This document shows positions 17,364 through 26,314 of a stretch of 64,000 nucleotides of DNA, one piece after another. The DNA is from Butyricimonas synergistica DSM 23225 (GTDB lineage Bacteria; Bacteroidota; Bacteroidia; Bacteroidales; Marinifilaceae), in the NCBI RefSeq assembly GCF_000379665.1, contig NZ_KB903360.1, forward strand, positions 808,175 to 872,174. Reading direction: 5' to 3'. Both the position numbers and the translations under genes were made by a program. The stretch's first letter is position 1; each line of letters opens with the position of its first letter. The notes under the pieces were generated by a model that ran no database searches, was not told the origin of the DNA, and worked only from the letters and a program-made list of their open reading frames with translations.

Positions 17364-18245
17364 TTATATTTTCTTTATTTCGTCGATAGGTAGGCCGGTA
17401 CATTCTGCAATAAGTTCAAGGGAGAGCCCTTTTTCCAGTAATTTTCTGGCTGTTTCTTTTTTCTCTTGCTGTATGCCTTCCTTGATGCCTTCCTTGATGC
17501 CTTCGTCTCTGCCCTCTTCGTGGGCTGTCGTGAGAACATCCCATTGGATACGGATGTTGTCCATGTGGCGTTCGTAAGCCCGGCGTTCTTGTTCACTCAT
17601 GTTTGCCACGTTCAATCGTTGCCTGGCTGCTTGTAATCCTTTTGCGGTTGTTTTTTCGTCAATGATCCCGGATTTTAGAAAACGCATCCATTCGTCAAGT
17701 GGAGTTTTGGCTTTATCGTTGAACTCGTTAACCCGAAGAACATAGTATTCAGGGAAAATGTCTCCGGCATTCTCCCGGACAAAGGTGTTGCGCTGTTTAG
17801 TGGACAGGCGTAGTGTGTCTCCCGTGTGCAAGCCTTTAAAGTTGGTAATGCCCCTGTATATATAGTCGTTACCTTGTCCCAAGTCGAAATAGACGATGTT
17901 GACAGAATATACTTTTCGTACTTCCGAGTAAAGATTCCCCTCGTGAATATATTCGGTAATGGCTTTTGATACGCCATATAGCATACGTTGGAAATAATAT
18001 AGTTCACGGGTGTTTTGTACTTCGATAATGATCAATTCTTTTTTGTTATTTTCCGCTAAAACATCAACCCGGTTGAATTTATCTGATTCGTCTTCTTTAT
18101 TGCCTTCGCTTTCCAAGATACGATGAATTTTAATGTCGTCTTGCAAGAGTTCGCTGAGGAATCCTTCCAAAACCACGAAATTTGCTTTATCTCTCAATAA
18201 GCGTTTCATTGCCCAGTCGAATCGGATAATATTATGTAGTGCCAT
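17364..18245 (-). CDS. Rpn-type PD-(D/E)XK nuclease family protein
   Basis: The 293-residue protein matches the Rpn / PDDEXK_2 family, often named transposase although its members are recombination-promoting nucleases. The opening FDWAMKRLLRDKANF, the nuclease core RVDVLAENNKKELIIIEVQN (about residues 58-77) and the YFQRMLYGVSKAI helix are typical. The C-terminal part has an EGxxEGIKEGIKEG repeat encoded by 12-bp tandem repeats, then a short helical tail. No terminal inverted repeats or target-site duplication flank the gene, so it is not treated as an insertion sequence. It is monocistronic by its spacing. Confidence 0.88.
   Translation of the reverse strand: MALHNIIRFDWAMKRLLRDKANFVVLEGFLSELLQDDIKIHRILESEGNKEDESDKFNRVDVLAENNKKELIIIEVQNTRELYYFQRMLYGVSKAITEYIHEGNLYSEVRKVYSVNIVYFDLGQGNDYIYRGITNFKGLHTGDTLRLSTKQRNTFVRENAGDIFPEYYVLRVNEFNDKAKTPLDEWMRFLKSGIIDEKTTAKGLQAARQRLNVANMSEQERRAYERHMDNIRIQWDVLTTAHEEGRDEGIKEGIKEGIQQEKKETARKLLEKGLSLELIAECTGLPIDEIKKI
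17473..17507. repeat. 12-bp tandem repeat inside the Rpn-type gene
   Basis: On the plus strand the unit GATGCCTTCCTT recurs about three times, the outer copies imperfect. It encodes EGIK units in the minus-strand protein. Because the unit is a multiple of three, copy-number changes keep the frame. Confidence 0.65.
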
Positions 18246-18613
18246 GGCTTATAATGTTGATTGTAAATGCAAATGTACGAAAAAAAGTGATAGATGTGTC
18301 TGTGGATGTTTTTAGAAAAAAGTGTAGGTATGATTTTTTGTGGAGAAAGCTTTAAATTTTTGGTAATTTGGATTTTATTTTATAAATTTAGATGGCAATA
18401 AATGAACGTTTTTTCGGCGTTTGATTTGGCATGAAGTAAGGTGTGAAGTTTTAAGAATGGCGTTTGTGTAGAGTGTTTGTTTTCAGAAGATAAGGTGAAA
18501 GTAAAGATATTCAATGTGAACTCATTTTCTTCATGTTTAGAGCTATCAAAAAACGTTGGTTTAATGATACTTGAGCTAGAAGAATTACTAACTGATATTT
18601 AAAATGATCGCTT
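18246..18613. other. 368-bp intergenic region before the fimbrillin-like gene
   Basis: The region separates the divergent Rpn-type and fimbrillin-like genes. It is A/T-rich and has no convincing gene or hairpin. A promoter for the fimbrillin-like gene is expected, but no full TTTG/TAnnTTTG pair is clear. Confidence 0.5.
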
Positions 18614-20332
18614 ATGAGGACACTTGTTTTTATTTTGTTGGCAACTGTTTTGTTGAGTTGCACTCGAAATGTTTCGGAAGAAAATGTTGATGAGCAAAAA
18701 ATTCGTTTTCGTTCTAATATTCAAAAGTTGAAGTCCGGCAATTTATCCAGGGTGGATGGATTTAACGAGGGGGATAAGGTGATCCTTTATATTGCCGAAC
18801 GGGAAAATGCAGAAGAAGTGGAGGCACCGGCACCGGGGGATTATTGCGAAATGACGTATACAAATGATGGTTCTTTGGTCTTTAAGGAAGGAGGGGAACA
18901 TAATTACCCTGATATGCCGATAGACGTGTACGGGTATTATTGGGCTGGACAGCATGCGGAACCGACCATTTTGTCCCAAATGGCTGTTCACGTGGAAATG
19001 GATCAAAGTGGCGGGATGGATGGTTCTGATTTTTTGTATGTTCGGGCGGTGAAGGGATTTGTGAAAAGTATAGGACCTATAACTTTGGAGTTCGAGCATT
19101 TGTTTTCCAAGATCGTGTTGAATATCACGACTGAAACACCTAGTACGATTGATTTGGAACGGTTGGGAAACGTGAAATTGCATAATGTTGTTACTGCCGG
19201 GACGCTTGACCTGGGAACGGGCGAGTTGGTTAGTGGTGATGTGAAAGACGAGGTCGTGATGCCAAATGCTGCAAATTCGGTTGCGATTGTTTTGCCGCAA
19301 GAAATCGAGGCTGGTAAGAAATTGTTTTCATTTCAGGTCGGGGATATAGAGGAGCCGTTTGAGGTGAACGTTTCTCCCAATAGTTTCGAGAATGGGAAAG
19401 AATACACGTATGATGTGAAAGTGAATAAATACCCGGGTATGGGACCTGTTGATATGCAATTTTCGTTGTCAGTGAAAGAATGGGAGACGGGGAATGTTAA
19501 TGATGTGGTGATTGAAAAAGGTGAGGTGGTGGAAGTTATGTTGAGAGAGGTTGCCGAGGGGGTAAGTATTAGTAAAGCGGATCTTTATCTGTTCGTGGGA
19601 GACGTGAAGCGGGAATTGAAAAACATTGTGGTGGTTGATAATAAGATGAAGTTTGTTTTCCCTCGTTTAGTAGAAGGTGGAAGTTTGCAGTTGGAAAAAG
19701 CGATTTTTTACACGGATAACGAAGAGTCTTTTGAATATTATTTCGAGGATAAGGTGTTGCTGGGGAATAATTATGATCAAATTGCTTTACCCGCACCGAA
19801 GGTGGGGGATGCTTGGGCAGGGGGAACGGTATTTTTGGTGGGGAAAGTGACGGGATATGATGAAACAAGTAATGAATTTGAAACAAATATAGTCGGAATT
19901 AATGCTTATCGAGGAAGAATCGTAGCGAATAAGTCGATGGGAGAAATAGCATGGTGTGCAGCTTATAATGCTACGGGGATAAGTACTGTTATTGGTGCTA
20001 TAAATACAGATGATGGAATGTTGAATATGGTTGCATTAAAAGATTATATTGCAACTAAGGACGAAGTAATTGACCTTTATCCTGCTTTTAACGAATGTGC
20101 AGGTTTGGGTGAAGGATGGTATTATCCAGCTATAAATGAAATAAAATACATAGTGGAGCATAGAGAAAGATTGAATGTGAATATTGAAAAAGAGAAAGGG
20201 AATTTGATAGAGAATATCATGTATGGAAGTTCAACAGAAGTAAAAGATAATAGAGGAACAGAACATTATTGTACAGGTAATAATAAACTGAAAGAATTGA
20301 AAGTTGAAGTCCGTGCCGTTCGAGCTTATTGA
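18614..20332 (+). CDS. Fimbrillin-like lipoprotein
   Basis: The 572-residue protein has a lipoprotein signal (MRTLVFILLATVLLSC, lipid cysteine at residue 16). The early mature part (IRFRSNIQ, GFNEGDKVILYI, VYGYYWAG, LEFEHLFSKIVLNI) matches fimbrillin-family (FimA/Mfa-like) proteins, which assemble or anchor surface fimbriae in Bacteroidales. The last 150 residues resemble DUF1566-like domains (GEGWYYPAINEIKYI), often seen at tips or adhesins. No FimB/Mfa2-type partner genes are adjacent, so this may be an orphan or accessory subunit. It is followed by fbp, which has its own promoter. Confidence 0.75.
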   Translation: MRTLVFILLATVLLSCTRNVSEENVDEQKIRFRSNIQKLKSGNLSRVDGFNEGDKVILYIAERENAEEVEAPAPGDYCEMTYTNDGSLVFKEGGEHNYPDMPIDVYGYYWAGQHAEPTILSQMAVHVEMDQSGGMDGSDFLYVRAVKGFVKSIGPITLEFEHLFSKIVLNITTETPSTIDLERLGNVKLHNVVTAGTLDLGTGELVSGDVKDEVVMPNAANSVAIVLPQEIEAGKKLFSFQVGDIEEPFEVNVSPNSFENGKEYTYDVKVNKYPGMGPVDMQFSLSVKEWETGNVNDVVIEKGEVVEVMLREVAEGVSISKADLYLFVGDVKRELKNIVVVDNKMKFVFPRLVEGGSLQLEKAIFYTDNEESFEYYFEDKVLLGNNYDQIALPAPKVGDAWAGGTVFLVGKVTGYDETSNEFETNIVGINAYRGRIVANKSMGEIAWCAAYNATGISTVIGAINTDDGMLNMVALKDYIATKDEVIDLYPAFNECAGLGEGWYYPAINEIKYIVEHRERLNVNIEKEKGNLIENIMYGSSTEVKDNRGTEHYCTGNNKLKELKVEVRAVRAY

Positions 20333-20363
20333 TAAAGCTTTTCGGAATTTCGACACGCAAACC

Positions 20364-20394
20364 TTTTAAATTACAGATTATAAGTCTATATTTG
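20364..20394 (+). promoter_or_regulatory. Probable fbp promoter
   Basis: TATATTTG at 20387-20394 matches the Bacteroidetes -7 box and lies 22 nt before the fbp start codon. A weak -33 TTTT is 19 nt upstream at 20364-20367. Confidence 0.5.
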
Positions 20395-20416
20395 CAAAAA
20401 ATTAAAACACAGAATC

Positions 20417-21436
20417 ATGACTACGCATAAAGTTACAACTCTAAATCAATTTATTATTGAACGGCAGGCCGAGATTCCCGGTGCCACGGGAGAGTTCTCG
20501 AGGCTTTTACATCATATAGGTATTGCTGCGAAGAAAGTTCATAGAGAGGTGAATAAAGCCGGTTTGGTAGATATTCTTGGAAAGGTGGGGACGATTAATG
20601 TGCAAGGGGAAGACCAGCAAAAATTGGATGTTTACGCGGATAATACATTCATGGATGAGTTGAGGGCGAGTGGAGAATGTTGCGGGGTGGCTACTGAGGA
20701 AAATCAAGATATTGTGGTTTTCGAGGAGGGGTTGTGCCGTGATGCCAAATATGTTATATGCATGGACCCGTTAGACGGTTCGTCGAATATCGACGTGAAT
20801 GTGTCCGTGGGGACTATTTTCTCTATTTATAAACGAGTTTCACCGGTAGGGGAACCGTTGTCCATGGAGGATTTTTTCCAACCGGGGACACAACAAGTGG
20901 CTGCTGGATACGTGATTTACGGTTCGTCGACCATGTTGGTGTACACTTCCGGTAACGGGGTGAATGGTTTCACGTTGGACACGTCTATCGGTGAGTTCTG
21001 TTTGTCGCATCCGAATATGCAGACTCCGGAGTCAGGAAAGATATATTCAATCAACGAGGGAAACTACGTGAATTTCCCTGTTGGCGTGAAGAAATTTATT
21101 AAATATTGCCAGGAAAAGGATGAGGCAACCAAGCGTCCGTTTACTTCCCGTTATATCGGTTCGCTGGTAGCCGATTTCCACCGGAATATGTTGAAGGGCG
21201 GCGTGTTCTTGTACCCGCAGACCAGTTCGCACCCGACCGGGAAGTTGAGATTGTTGTACGAGTGTAACCCGATGGCGTTTATTGCCGAGCAGTCAGGAGG
21301 TTTGGCTACGGACGGGGAGAAACGAATCTTGGAGATTGTGCCGGAGGCGTTGCATCAGCGAGTGCCACTCTATACAGGCTCGAAGAAGATGGTGCAGAAG
21401 GTGCAAGAATTTCTGGCTTTCTTCAATAATATCTAA
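20417..21436 (+). CDS. fbp: Class I fructose-1,6-bisphosphatase
   Basis: This cytoplasmic gluconeogenic enzyme removes the 1-phosphate from fructose 1,6-bisphosphate. The 339-residue length is typical of class I enzymes. It carries the metal and substrate site [20 protein letters not shown] (about residues 115-134). It also has [10 protein letters not shown], the substrate-binding [14 protein letters not shown] segment, and the C-terminal [20 protein letters not shown]. The gene has its own promoter-like box upstream and a hairpin terminator downstream. The next gene makes ATP from acyl-CoA, but there is no evidence the two are co-transcribed. Confidence 0.96.
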   Translation: MTTHKVTTLNQFIIERQAEIPGATGEFSRLLHHIGIAAKKVHREVNKAGLVDILGKVGTINVQGEDQQKLDVYADNTFMDELRASGECCGVATEENQDIVVFEEGLCRDAKYVICMDPLDGSSNIDVNVSVGTIFSIYKRVSPVGEPLSMEDFFQPGTQQVAAGYVIYGSSTMLVYTSGNGVNGFTLDTSIGEFCLSHPNMQTPESGKIYSINEGNYVNFPVGVKKFIKYCQEKDEATKRPFTSRYIGSLVADFHRNMLKGGVFLYPQTSSHPTGKLRLLYECNPMAFIAEQSGGLATDGEKRILEIVPEALHQRVPLYTGSKKMVQKVQEFLAFFNNI

Positions 21437-21447
21437 GAAATAGAAAA

Positions 21448-21485
21448 TTCAAATGGATGATGGCAGCAGCGATCATCCATTTGAA
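21448..21485 (+). terminator. Hairpin after fbp
   Basis: A perfect 14-bp inverted repeat (21448-21461 with 21472-21485) has a 10-nt loop and sits 12 nt after the fbp stop codon. The tract that follows is A-rich rather than T-rich, so efficiency is uncertain. Confidence 0.65.
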
Positions 21486-21514
21486 ATTAAAAGAGAAATA
21501 AAATTTATACTATA

Positions 21515-23572
21515 ATGATAACGAAACAGTTAATTGAACCTAAAAGTATCGTGGTTGTAGGTGGCTCGGATGATATCCACAAGCCGGGCGGAACCGTGTT
21601 AAGAAATTTGCAAGATGGTAATTTCAAGGGAGAGCTTTACGTGGTGAACCCTAAGATGGATGTGGTGCAAGGTATCAAGTCTTATCGTGACGTGAAAGAC
21701 CTTCCTGAAGTGGATTGCGCTATCTTGGCAATTGCCGCTAAATTTTGCCCTGCAGCCGTGGAGGTTCTTGCTAAACAAAAAAACACTAGAGCGTTTATTA
21801 TTTTGTCTGCCGGTTTCCACGAGGAGAATGAAGAGGGAGCCAAGTTGGAACGCCAGATTGTAGATACGATTAATTCCGTGGGTGGCGCATTGATCGGACC
21901 GAACTGTATCGGGGTGTTGACAAACCATTATAGTGGGGTATTTACCAGTCCGATTCCGGAATTGAACCCTCAAGGGGTAGATTTGATTTCCGGTTCCGGG
22001 GCAACAGCCTTGTTTATCATGGACTCCGGAATGCAGAAAGGTATCAAGTTTAATAGTATGTATTCCGTAGGTAACTCAGCCCAGTTGGGTGTCGAGGAAG
22101 TGTTGGAATACATGGACGAATCGTTTGACCCGAAGACCAGTTCCCGCGTGAAATTGTTGTACGTGGAGAGCATCGATAAACCGGAGAAGTTGTTGAAGCA
22201 TGCGTCGTCGTTGATTCGTAAAGGTTGCCGCATCGCGGCAGTTAAGTCGGGAGGTTCCGCTGCCGGAAGCCGTGCCGCTTCTTCGCACACGGGGGCTTTG
22301 GCTAGCTCGGATGTTGCCGTGGAGGCATTGTTCCGTAAAGCCGGAATCGTGCGTTGTAACGGACGCGACGAGTTGATGACGGTTGCCGGAATCTTTATGC
22401 ATCCCGAGATGAAGGGCAAGAATATGGCAGTCGTGACTCATGCGGGCGGTCCTGCCGTGATGTTGACCGATGCGCTTTCTAATGGTGGGATGGATGTGCC
22501 GCATATCGAGGGAGAGAAGGCAAAAGAGTTGTTGTCTAAATTGTTCGGGGGATCGTCTGTCGGTAATCCGATTGATTTCCTTGCCACGGGTACCGCGGAA
22601 CAATTAGGTTTAATCTTGGATGCTTGTGACCGTGATTTCGATAATATTGACGGGATGGCGGTAATCTTCGGGAGCCCGGGTTTGTTCCCTGTATTTGACG
22701 TGTACAACGTGCTTGACGAGAAGATGAAGACGAGCAAGAAACCGATATTCCCGATATTCCCTTCGTCCAAGATCGTGAAGGACGAGATTGCCGATTTCGT
22801 ATCCAAGGGACGGGTTTATTTCCCGGATGAGGTGTTGTTCGGAAATGCCCTTTGCAAGATATATAAGACTCCCGCTCCTCAACCGGAACATTTCGATATG
22901 CCGGATATGGACGTGAAGAAGATCCGTGAGGTGGTGGATAACGCTCAAAACGGTTATTTGTCGCCGGAAGAGATTCATGCTTTGTTGGATGCGGCTGGAG
23001 TTGCCAGAGCGAAAGAAGGTGTTTCCGACAACGAGGAGGAAATCGTGAAGATGGCAAAAGAGATCGGGTTCCCGCTGGTAATGAAAGTGGTAGGGCCGAT
23101 TCACAAGTCGGATGTCGGTGGTGTTGTGATGAACGTGAATGACGAGGAAACCGTGCGTCGCGAGTTTAAACGGATGATGCAGATCAAAGATACCTACGCT
23201 ATCATGTTGGCTCAACAATTGAGTGGTACGCAAGTGTTTATCGGTGCGAAACGTGATGATAAGTTCGGGCATATGGTACTTTGCGGGCTTGGCGGTATCT
23301 TCATCGAGGTGTTGAAGGACGTGAAAGCCGGTTTAGCCCCGATGTCTAAGAACGAGGCTCATAGTTTGATCAAGGAATTGAAATCTTACAAGATTATTCA
23401 AGGTGTACGCGGACAGGAGCCCGTGAACGAGGATAAGTTCGCCGAGGCTGTGATGCGGATTTCTGCACTGGTGAAAGTAGCGCCGGAAATTTTCGAGATG
23501 GACTTGAACCCGCTGTTAGGTAATAAAGACAACGTGGTTGCCGTGGATGCACGTATCCGCATTGAAAAATAG
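21515..23572 (+). CDS. ADP-forming acetyl/acyl-CoA synthetase, fused alpha-beta
   Basis: The enzyme converts an acyl-CoA plus ADP and phosphate to the free acid, CoA and ATP, giving substrate-level ATP in anaerobes. The 685-residue protein starts with a CoA-binding Rossmann domain (IVVVGGSDDIHKPGG). Succinyl-CoA-ligase-like domains follow, with the phosphorylated histidine in SSHTGALASSD (about residue 257). A C-terminal ATP-grasp half (from about residue 470, with GFPLVMKVVGPIHKSDVGGV) completes it. The subunits are fused in the order alpha then beta. It probably uses acetate-type or branched-chain acyl-CoAs; the exact substrate cannot be read from sequence. It is flanked by terminators on both sides. 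Confidence 0.92.
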   Translation: MITKQLIEPKSIVVVGGSDDIHKPGGTVLRNLQDGNFKGELYVVNPKMDVVQGIKSYRDVKDLPEVDCAILAIAAKFCPAAVEVLAKQKNTRAFIILSAGFHEENEEGAKLERQIVDTINSVGGALIGPNCIGVLTNHYSGVFTSPIPELNPQGVDLISGSGATALFIMDSGMQKGIKFNSMYSVGNSAQLGVEEVLEYMDESFDPKTSSRVKLLYVESIDKPEKLLKHASSLIRKGCRIAAVKSGGSAAGSRAASSHTGALASSDVAVEALFRKAGIVRCNGRDELMTVAGIFMHPEMKGKNMAVVTHAGGPAVMLTDALSNGGMDVPHIEGEKAKELLSKLFGGSSVGNPIDFLATGTAEQLGLILDACDRDFDNIDGMAVIFGSPGLFPVFDVYNVLDEKMKTSKKPIFPIFPSSKIVKDEIADFVSKGRVYFPDEVLFGNALCKIYKTPAPQPEHFDMPDMDVKKIREVVDNAQNGYLSPEEIHALLDAAGVARAKEGVSDNEEEIVKMAKEIGFPLVMKVVGPIHKSDVGGVVMNVNDEETVRREFKRMMQIKDTYAIMLAQQLSGTQVFIGAKRDDKFGHMVLCGLGGIFIEVLKDVKAGLAPMSKNEAHSLIKELKSYKIIQGVRGQEPVNEDKFAEAVMRISALVKVAPEIFEMDLNPLLGNKDNVVAVDARIRIEK

Positions 23573-23574
23573 AA

Positions 23575-23616
23575 TTTTTTTTGAGGCTGTGTCGAAAACA
23601 CAGCCTCAAAAAAATA
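23575..23616 (+). terminator. Rho-independent terminator after the acyl-CoA synthetase gene
   Basis: A 12-bp perfect stem (23581-23592 with 23598-23609) with a 5-nt loop is extended by a T-run on the left and an A-run on the right. The symmetrical T and A runs suggest action on both strands. Confidence 0.75.
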
Positions 23617-23675
23617 ATATGGATTGCTTCCCGGGAGAGAGCGTGTGCATCCGGTGGAGTGGAAAATAATGTATA

Positions 23676-24362
23676 ATGAAAAAGAATGATTTTATTGTTC
23701 TGGGGTGTGTGATTTTGATTCTGCTCCCTTTTTTCGTGTCTGAAAGCGTTTATTCTTTTTACAAGACGTTTAATGCTGAGCATGGTATGATTATGAGTTT
23801 CCTGAAGTTCGGTATTTTATCGACTTTCGGGGAATGTATCGGGTTGCGGATTAGTGCAGGCGTGTATAACCGCAAGGGCTTCGGGATGATACCAAGGGCT
23901 ATCGTGTGGGGAATCCTTGGTATGGGAATCAGCATGGCGATGACGATATTCGCTAACGGGGTTCCGGCTTTCCTGAAAACGATGGGAATGGAAAATGCGA
24001 TGACCGTGATGGGAGAAGCATTATCCTGGCAAAAGGTTTTCGTGGCGTTCTGTATCTCGGTGGGTATGAATACAATTTTTGCTCCCGTGTTTATGACCTT
24101 ACATAAGATCACGGATACCCATATATTGAGCCACGGGGGAACGTTAGCCGGTTTCTTCACGCCGATACAGATGGGCGAGATCATGGCAAACCTGAATTGG
24201 CGGGTGCAATGGAATTTCGTGTTCAAGAAGACGATACCTTTCTTCTGGTATCCGGCGCACACGATCACTTTCCTGTTACCGGGAGATATGCGCGTGTTGT
24301 TCGCTGCCTTACTGGGGGTTGCCCTAGGGATATTGTTGGCTATTGCCACGCATAAGAAATAG
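23676..24362 (+). CDS. Membrane protein with an Mpv17-like C-terminal motif
   Basis: The 228-residue protein has about five hydrophobic segments and no lipobox. Near the C-terminus the pattern FWYPAHTITFLLPGDMRV resembles the Mpv17/PMP22 signature (Trp, Pro, Asn/Thr-Phe, Leu-Pro, Arg). The match is partial and drawn from memory. Function is unknown; eukaryotic Mpv17 proteins form membrane channels. It lies between a terminator and a flavodoxin gene that has its own operator-like inverted repeat, so it may be transcribed alone. Confidence 0.55.
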   Translation: MKKNDFIVLGCVILILLPFFVSESVYSFYKTFNAEHGMIMSFLKFGILSTFGECIGLRISAGVYNRKGFGMIPRAIVWGILGMGISMAMTIFANGVPAFLKTMGMENAMTVMGEALSWQKVFVAFCISVGMNTIFAPVFMTLHKITDTHILSHGGTLAGFFTPIQMGEIMANLNWRVQWNFVFKKTIPFFWYPAHTITFLLPGDMRVLFAALLGVALGILLAIATHKK

Positions 24363-24394
24363 AGCAGGGTATAACTTTGTGAGTGTTTCCGTCG

Positions 24395-24436
24395 TATAGT
24401 TTATAGTTGATAAATGTATAATCACTATAAACTATA
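24395..24436 (+). promoter_or_regulatory. Perfect 13-bp inverted repeat just before the flavodoxin start
   Basis: TATAGTTTATAGT at 24395-24407 is exactly repeated in reverse complement at 24424-24436, with a 16-nt spacer. The right arm ends 4 nt before the ATG at 24441. It could be an operator or an RNA hairpin that hides the ribosome site. It contains the upstream in-frame ATG at 24414, which argues for the ATG at 24441 as start. Confidence 0.6.
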
Positions 24437-24440
24437 TTTT

Positions 24441-25076
24441 ATGGATAAAGTTACAGGAAAAGGCAAAAAGAACGTCAAGGAGCAAGAAGAACCGTTGCGT
24501 TTGACTGCTGACCTCGAAGGGAATTATCTTTTAGATGAACGAACGAGCGAGATGAAATGGTTGGGGATTTTTTATTCTCCGGCGGGAGGCAATGTCCATC
24601 GGGTGGCTAAGTTGTTGAAGAAAAAGCTTGGTGCCAATAAAGTCGATATGTTTTGCGTGAATGATGTTCCCGCGGGAAAATTGTTGGATTATAAGAATCT
24701 AATTCTAGTTTGTTCTTCTTTGGGACGAAGTACTTGGGAACGGGAACAGCGTGACAAATGGGCAAAGTTTTTCCCGCAAATGCGTAAAATTTCTTTGAAG
24801 GATCGCTTCGTGGCACTTGTCGGGCTGGGAGATCATATCACGTATCCCAAGAATTTCGTGGATGGCATGGGATACATGGCAGAACTCGTGAGTGGGCTTG
24901 GGGCGACTCTCGTGGGTAAAACTCCGACAGACGGCTACGAGTACGAGGATTCGACAGCCGTGGTGGATGATTTGTTTGTCGGTCTGCCTTTGGACGAGGA
25001 TTTCGAGTCGGAAAAAACGGATGCCCGTATCGACAAATGGCTGGATATGGTGTTGCCGGAATTTGAAAAAGTGTAG
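24441..25076 (+). CDS. Flavodoxin-like protein with an N-terminal extension
   Basis: Flavodoxins carry electrons on FMN and replace ferredoxin in iron shortage. The flavodoxin fold begins at about residue 37 (LGIFYSPAGGNVHRVAKLL), where the phosphate-binding loop is SPAGGNV. The FMN-loop regions follow (SSLGRSTWER and GLGDHITYPKNFVDGMGYMAE). About 36 charged residues precede the domain, which is unusual. The ATG at 24441 (211 residues) is preferred because an inverted repeat covers the alternative ATG at 24414. No partner oxidoreductase is adjacent. Confidence 0.82.
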   Translation: MDKVTGKGKKNVKEQEEPLRLTADLEGNYLLDERTSEMKWLGIFYSPAGGNVHRVAKLLKKKLGANKVDMFCVNDVPAGKLLDYKNLILVCSSLGRSTWEREQRDKWAKFFPQMRKISLKDRFVALVGLGDHITYPKNFVDGMGYMAELVSGLGATLVGKTPTDGYEYEDSTAVVDDLFVGLPLDEDFESEKTDARIDKWLDMVLPEFEKV

Positions 25077-25110
25077 GGAAAAGACATGGCTTTTAGCTTA
25101 AACGTGAAGA

Positions 25111-25140
25111 ATTTTCAATTTTCAATTTTCAGTTTTCAAT
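25111..25140. repeat. Short TTTTCAA-type repeats
   Basis: The motif TTTTCAA (or TTTTCAG) recurs four times at 7-9 bp spacing in front of the rpsP promoter. It is likely slippage-prone low-complexity DNA; one copy may double as the -33 box. Confidence 0.5.
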
Positions 25141-25156
25141 TAAATAACTATCTTTG
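25126..25156 (+). promoter_or_regulatory. Probable rpsP promoter
   Basis: TATCTTTG at 25149-25156 is an ideal Bacteroidetes -7 box, with TTTTC near 25126 as a weak -33 box. The leader then has a small hairpin (CCTAT-CGAGA-ATAGG, 25162-25176), possibly used in ribosomal-protein feedback control. Confidence 0.6.
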
Positions 25157-25204
25157 CGACGCCTATCGAGAATAGGTAGTAATTAATAAGTTAAAAGTTA
25201 AAGA

Positions 25205-25786
25205 ATGGCAACTAAAATTAGATTAGCAAGACACGGACGTAAAGGAAGTCCGTTCTACCATGTAGTGGTAGCAGATAGTAGAGCTCCGCGTGACGGAAAG
25301 TACATCGAGAGAATCGGTTCTTACAACCCGATGACTAACCCGGCTACAATTGATTTGAATTTCGAGAGAGCGTTGCATTGGTTAATGACGGGTGCACAAC
25401 CTACCGATACCACGAAGAGAATTCTTTCTTACGAGGGTGTACTTTTGAAGAAGCACTTGTTGGAAGGAGTAAAGAAAGGCGCATTTGATATGGCTGCTGC
25501 CGATACGAAATTCGAGGCTTGGAAGAAAGAAAAGATCGCTAAGATTCAAGCTAAGATCGCTCGTTTGGCTAATGAGTCAGAAAGTGAGTATAAGGCACGT
25601 CTTGAGGCAGAAGCTAAAGTAAAAGAGGCTAAAGCTGAAGTTGTAGCCAAGAAGCAAGCTGAAATTGCAGCAGCAAAAGCTGAGGCAGAAGCAGCTGCAA
25701 GAGCAGAAGTAGAAGCTGCCGCTACGGAGGCAGTTGCAGCAGAAGAGGCTCCGGAAGCTCCGGCAGAAACTCTAGCAGCAGAATAA
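25205..25786 (+). CDS. rpsP: 30S ribosomal protein S16 with a long C-terminal extension
   Basis: S16 is a 30S subunit assembly protein. The N-terminal 80-90 residues are the standard domain ([28 protein letters not shown], then [11 protein letters not shown]). The protein totals 193 residues, about twice the E. coli length. From about residue 95 the tail is a charged helix, becoming almost pure Ala, Glu and Lys (about residues 135-193). Such extensions are seen in Bacteroidetes S16, but their role is unknown. It is followed 3 nt later by rimM, the usual order. Confidence 0.96.
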   Translation: MATKIRLARHGRKGSPFYHVVVADSRAPRDGKYIERIGSYNPMTNPATIDLNFERALHWLMTGAQPTDTTKRILSYEGVLLKKHLLEGVKKGAFDMAAADTKFEAWKKEKIAKIQAKIARLANESESEYKARLEAEAKVKEAKAEVVAKKQAEIAAAKAEAEAAARAEVEAAATEAVAAEEAPEAPAETLAAE

Positions 25787-25789
25787 TTT

Positions 25790-26314
25790 ATGGTCAAGAG
25801 AGAAGATTGTATAAAGATCGGCGAGATCGGTAAGACTCATAATTTACAGGGTGCGTTAATCGTTTATACGGATAATGATCTTCTTGAACAATACATGGAC
25901 GAACCGGTGTTCATTCTTTTGGAAGGAGCACCGGTTCCCTTTTATATCGCAGAGGATGGTGTAACGGATAGAAACCATTCTTCTTATATTGTCAAATTCG
26001 ATTTTGTTGACACGAAAGAACAAGCGGATCGTCTGGTGGGATGCGATTTGTTGATGGATAAATATCTGCTTGAAGAGGACGAGATGCCTTTGGAACTCTC
26101 CGACTTGATCGGGTATTCTGTGATAGACGAACCGACAGGTGAACAAGGGGAGATCGTGCAGGTAAATAACTATTCAGGAAATGTTGTTCTTTCTATCCGT
26201 ATCTTCTCGAAGGAAATTCTTCTTCCGGTATCCGATGAATACGTGATGGACATACTTCATGACGAGAAATTGATGCATGTAAATATTCCCGAAGAAATCA
26301 AGGAACTTTATTAA
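25790..26314 (+). CDS. rimM: 16S rRNA processing protein RimM
   Basis: RimM helps mature the head of the 30S subunit and binds S19. The 174-residue protein has the expected N-terminal domain (KIGEIGKTHNLQGALIVYTD, residues 7-26, and RNHSSYIVKFDFVDTKEQA). A C-terminal PRC-barrel follows (DLIGYSVIDEPTGEQGEIVQV and VLSIRIFSKEILLPVSDEYV). It starts 3 nt after rpsP and is surely co-transcribed. The trmD and rplS genes that follow in many bacteria are absent here. Confidence 0.95.
   Translation: MVKREDCIKIGEIGKTHNLQGALIVYTDNDLLEQYMDEPVFILLEGAPVPFYIAEDGVTDRNHSSYIVKFDFVDTKEQADRLVGCDLLMDKYLLEEDEMPLELSDLIGYSVIDEPTGEQGEIVQVNNYSGNVVLSIRIFSKEILLPVSDEYVMDILHDEKLMHVNIPEEIKELY

Noticed and set aside
17364-18245. 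Rpn-type gene as an insertion sequence
   Set aside because: No terminal inverted repeats or target duplications flank it, and the family is not a true transposase.
25111-25140. TTTTCAA repeats as a CRISPR-like array
   Set aside because: The units are only 7-9 bp with no unique spacers; this is low-complexity DNA.
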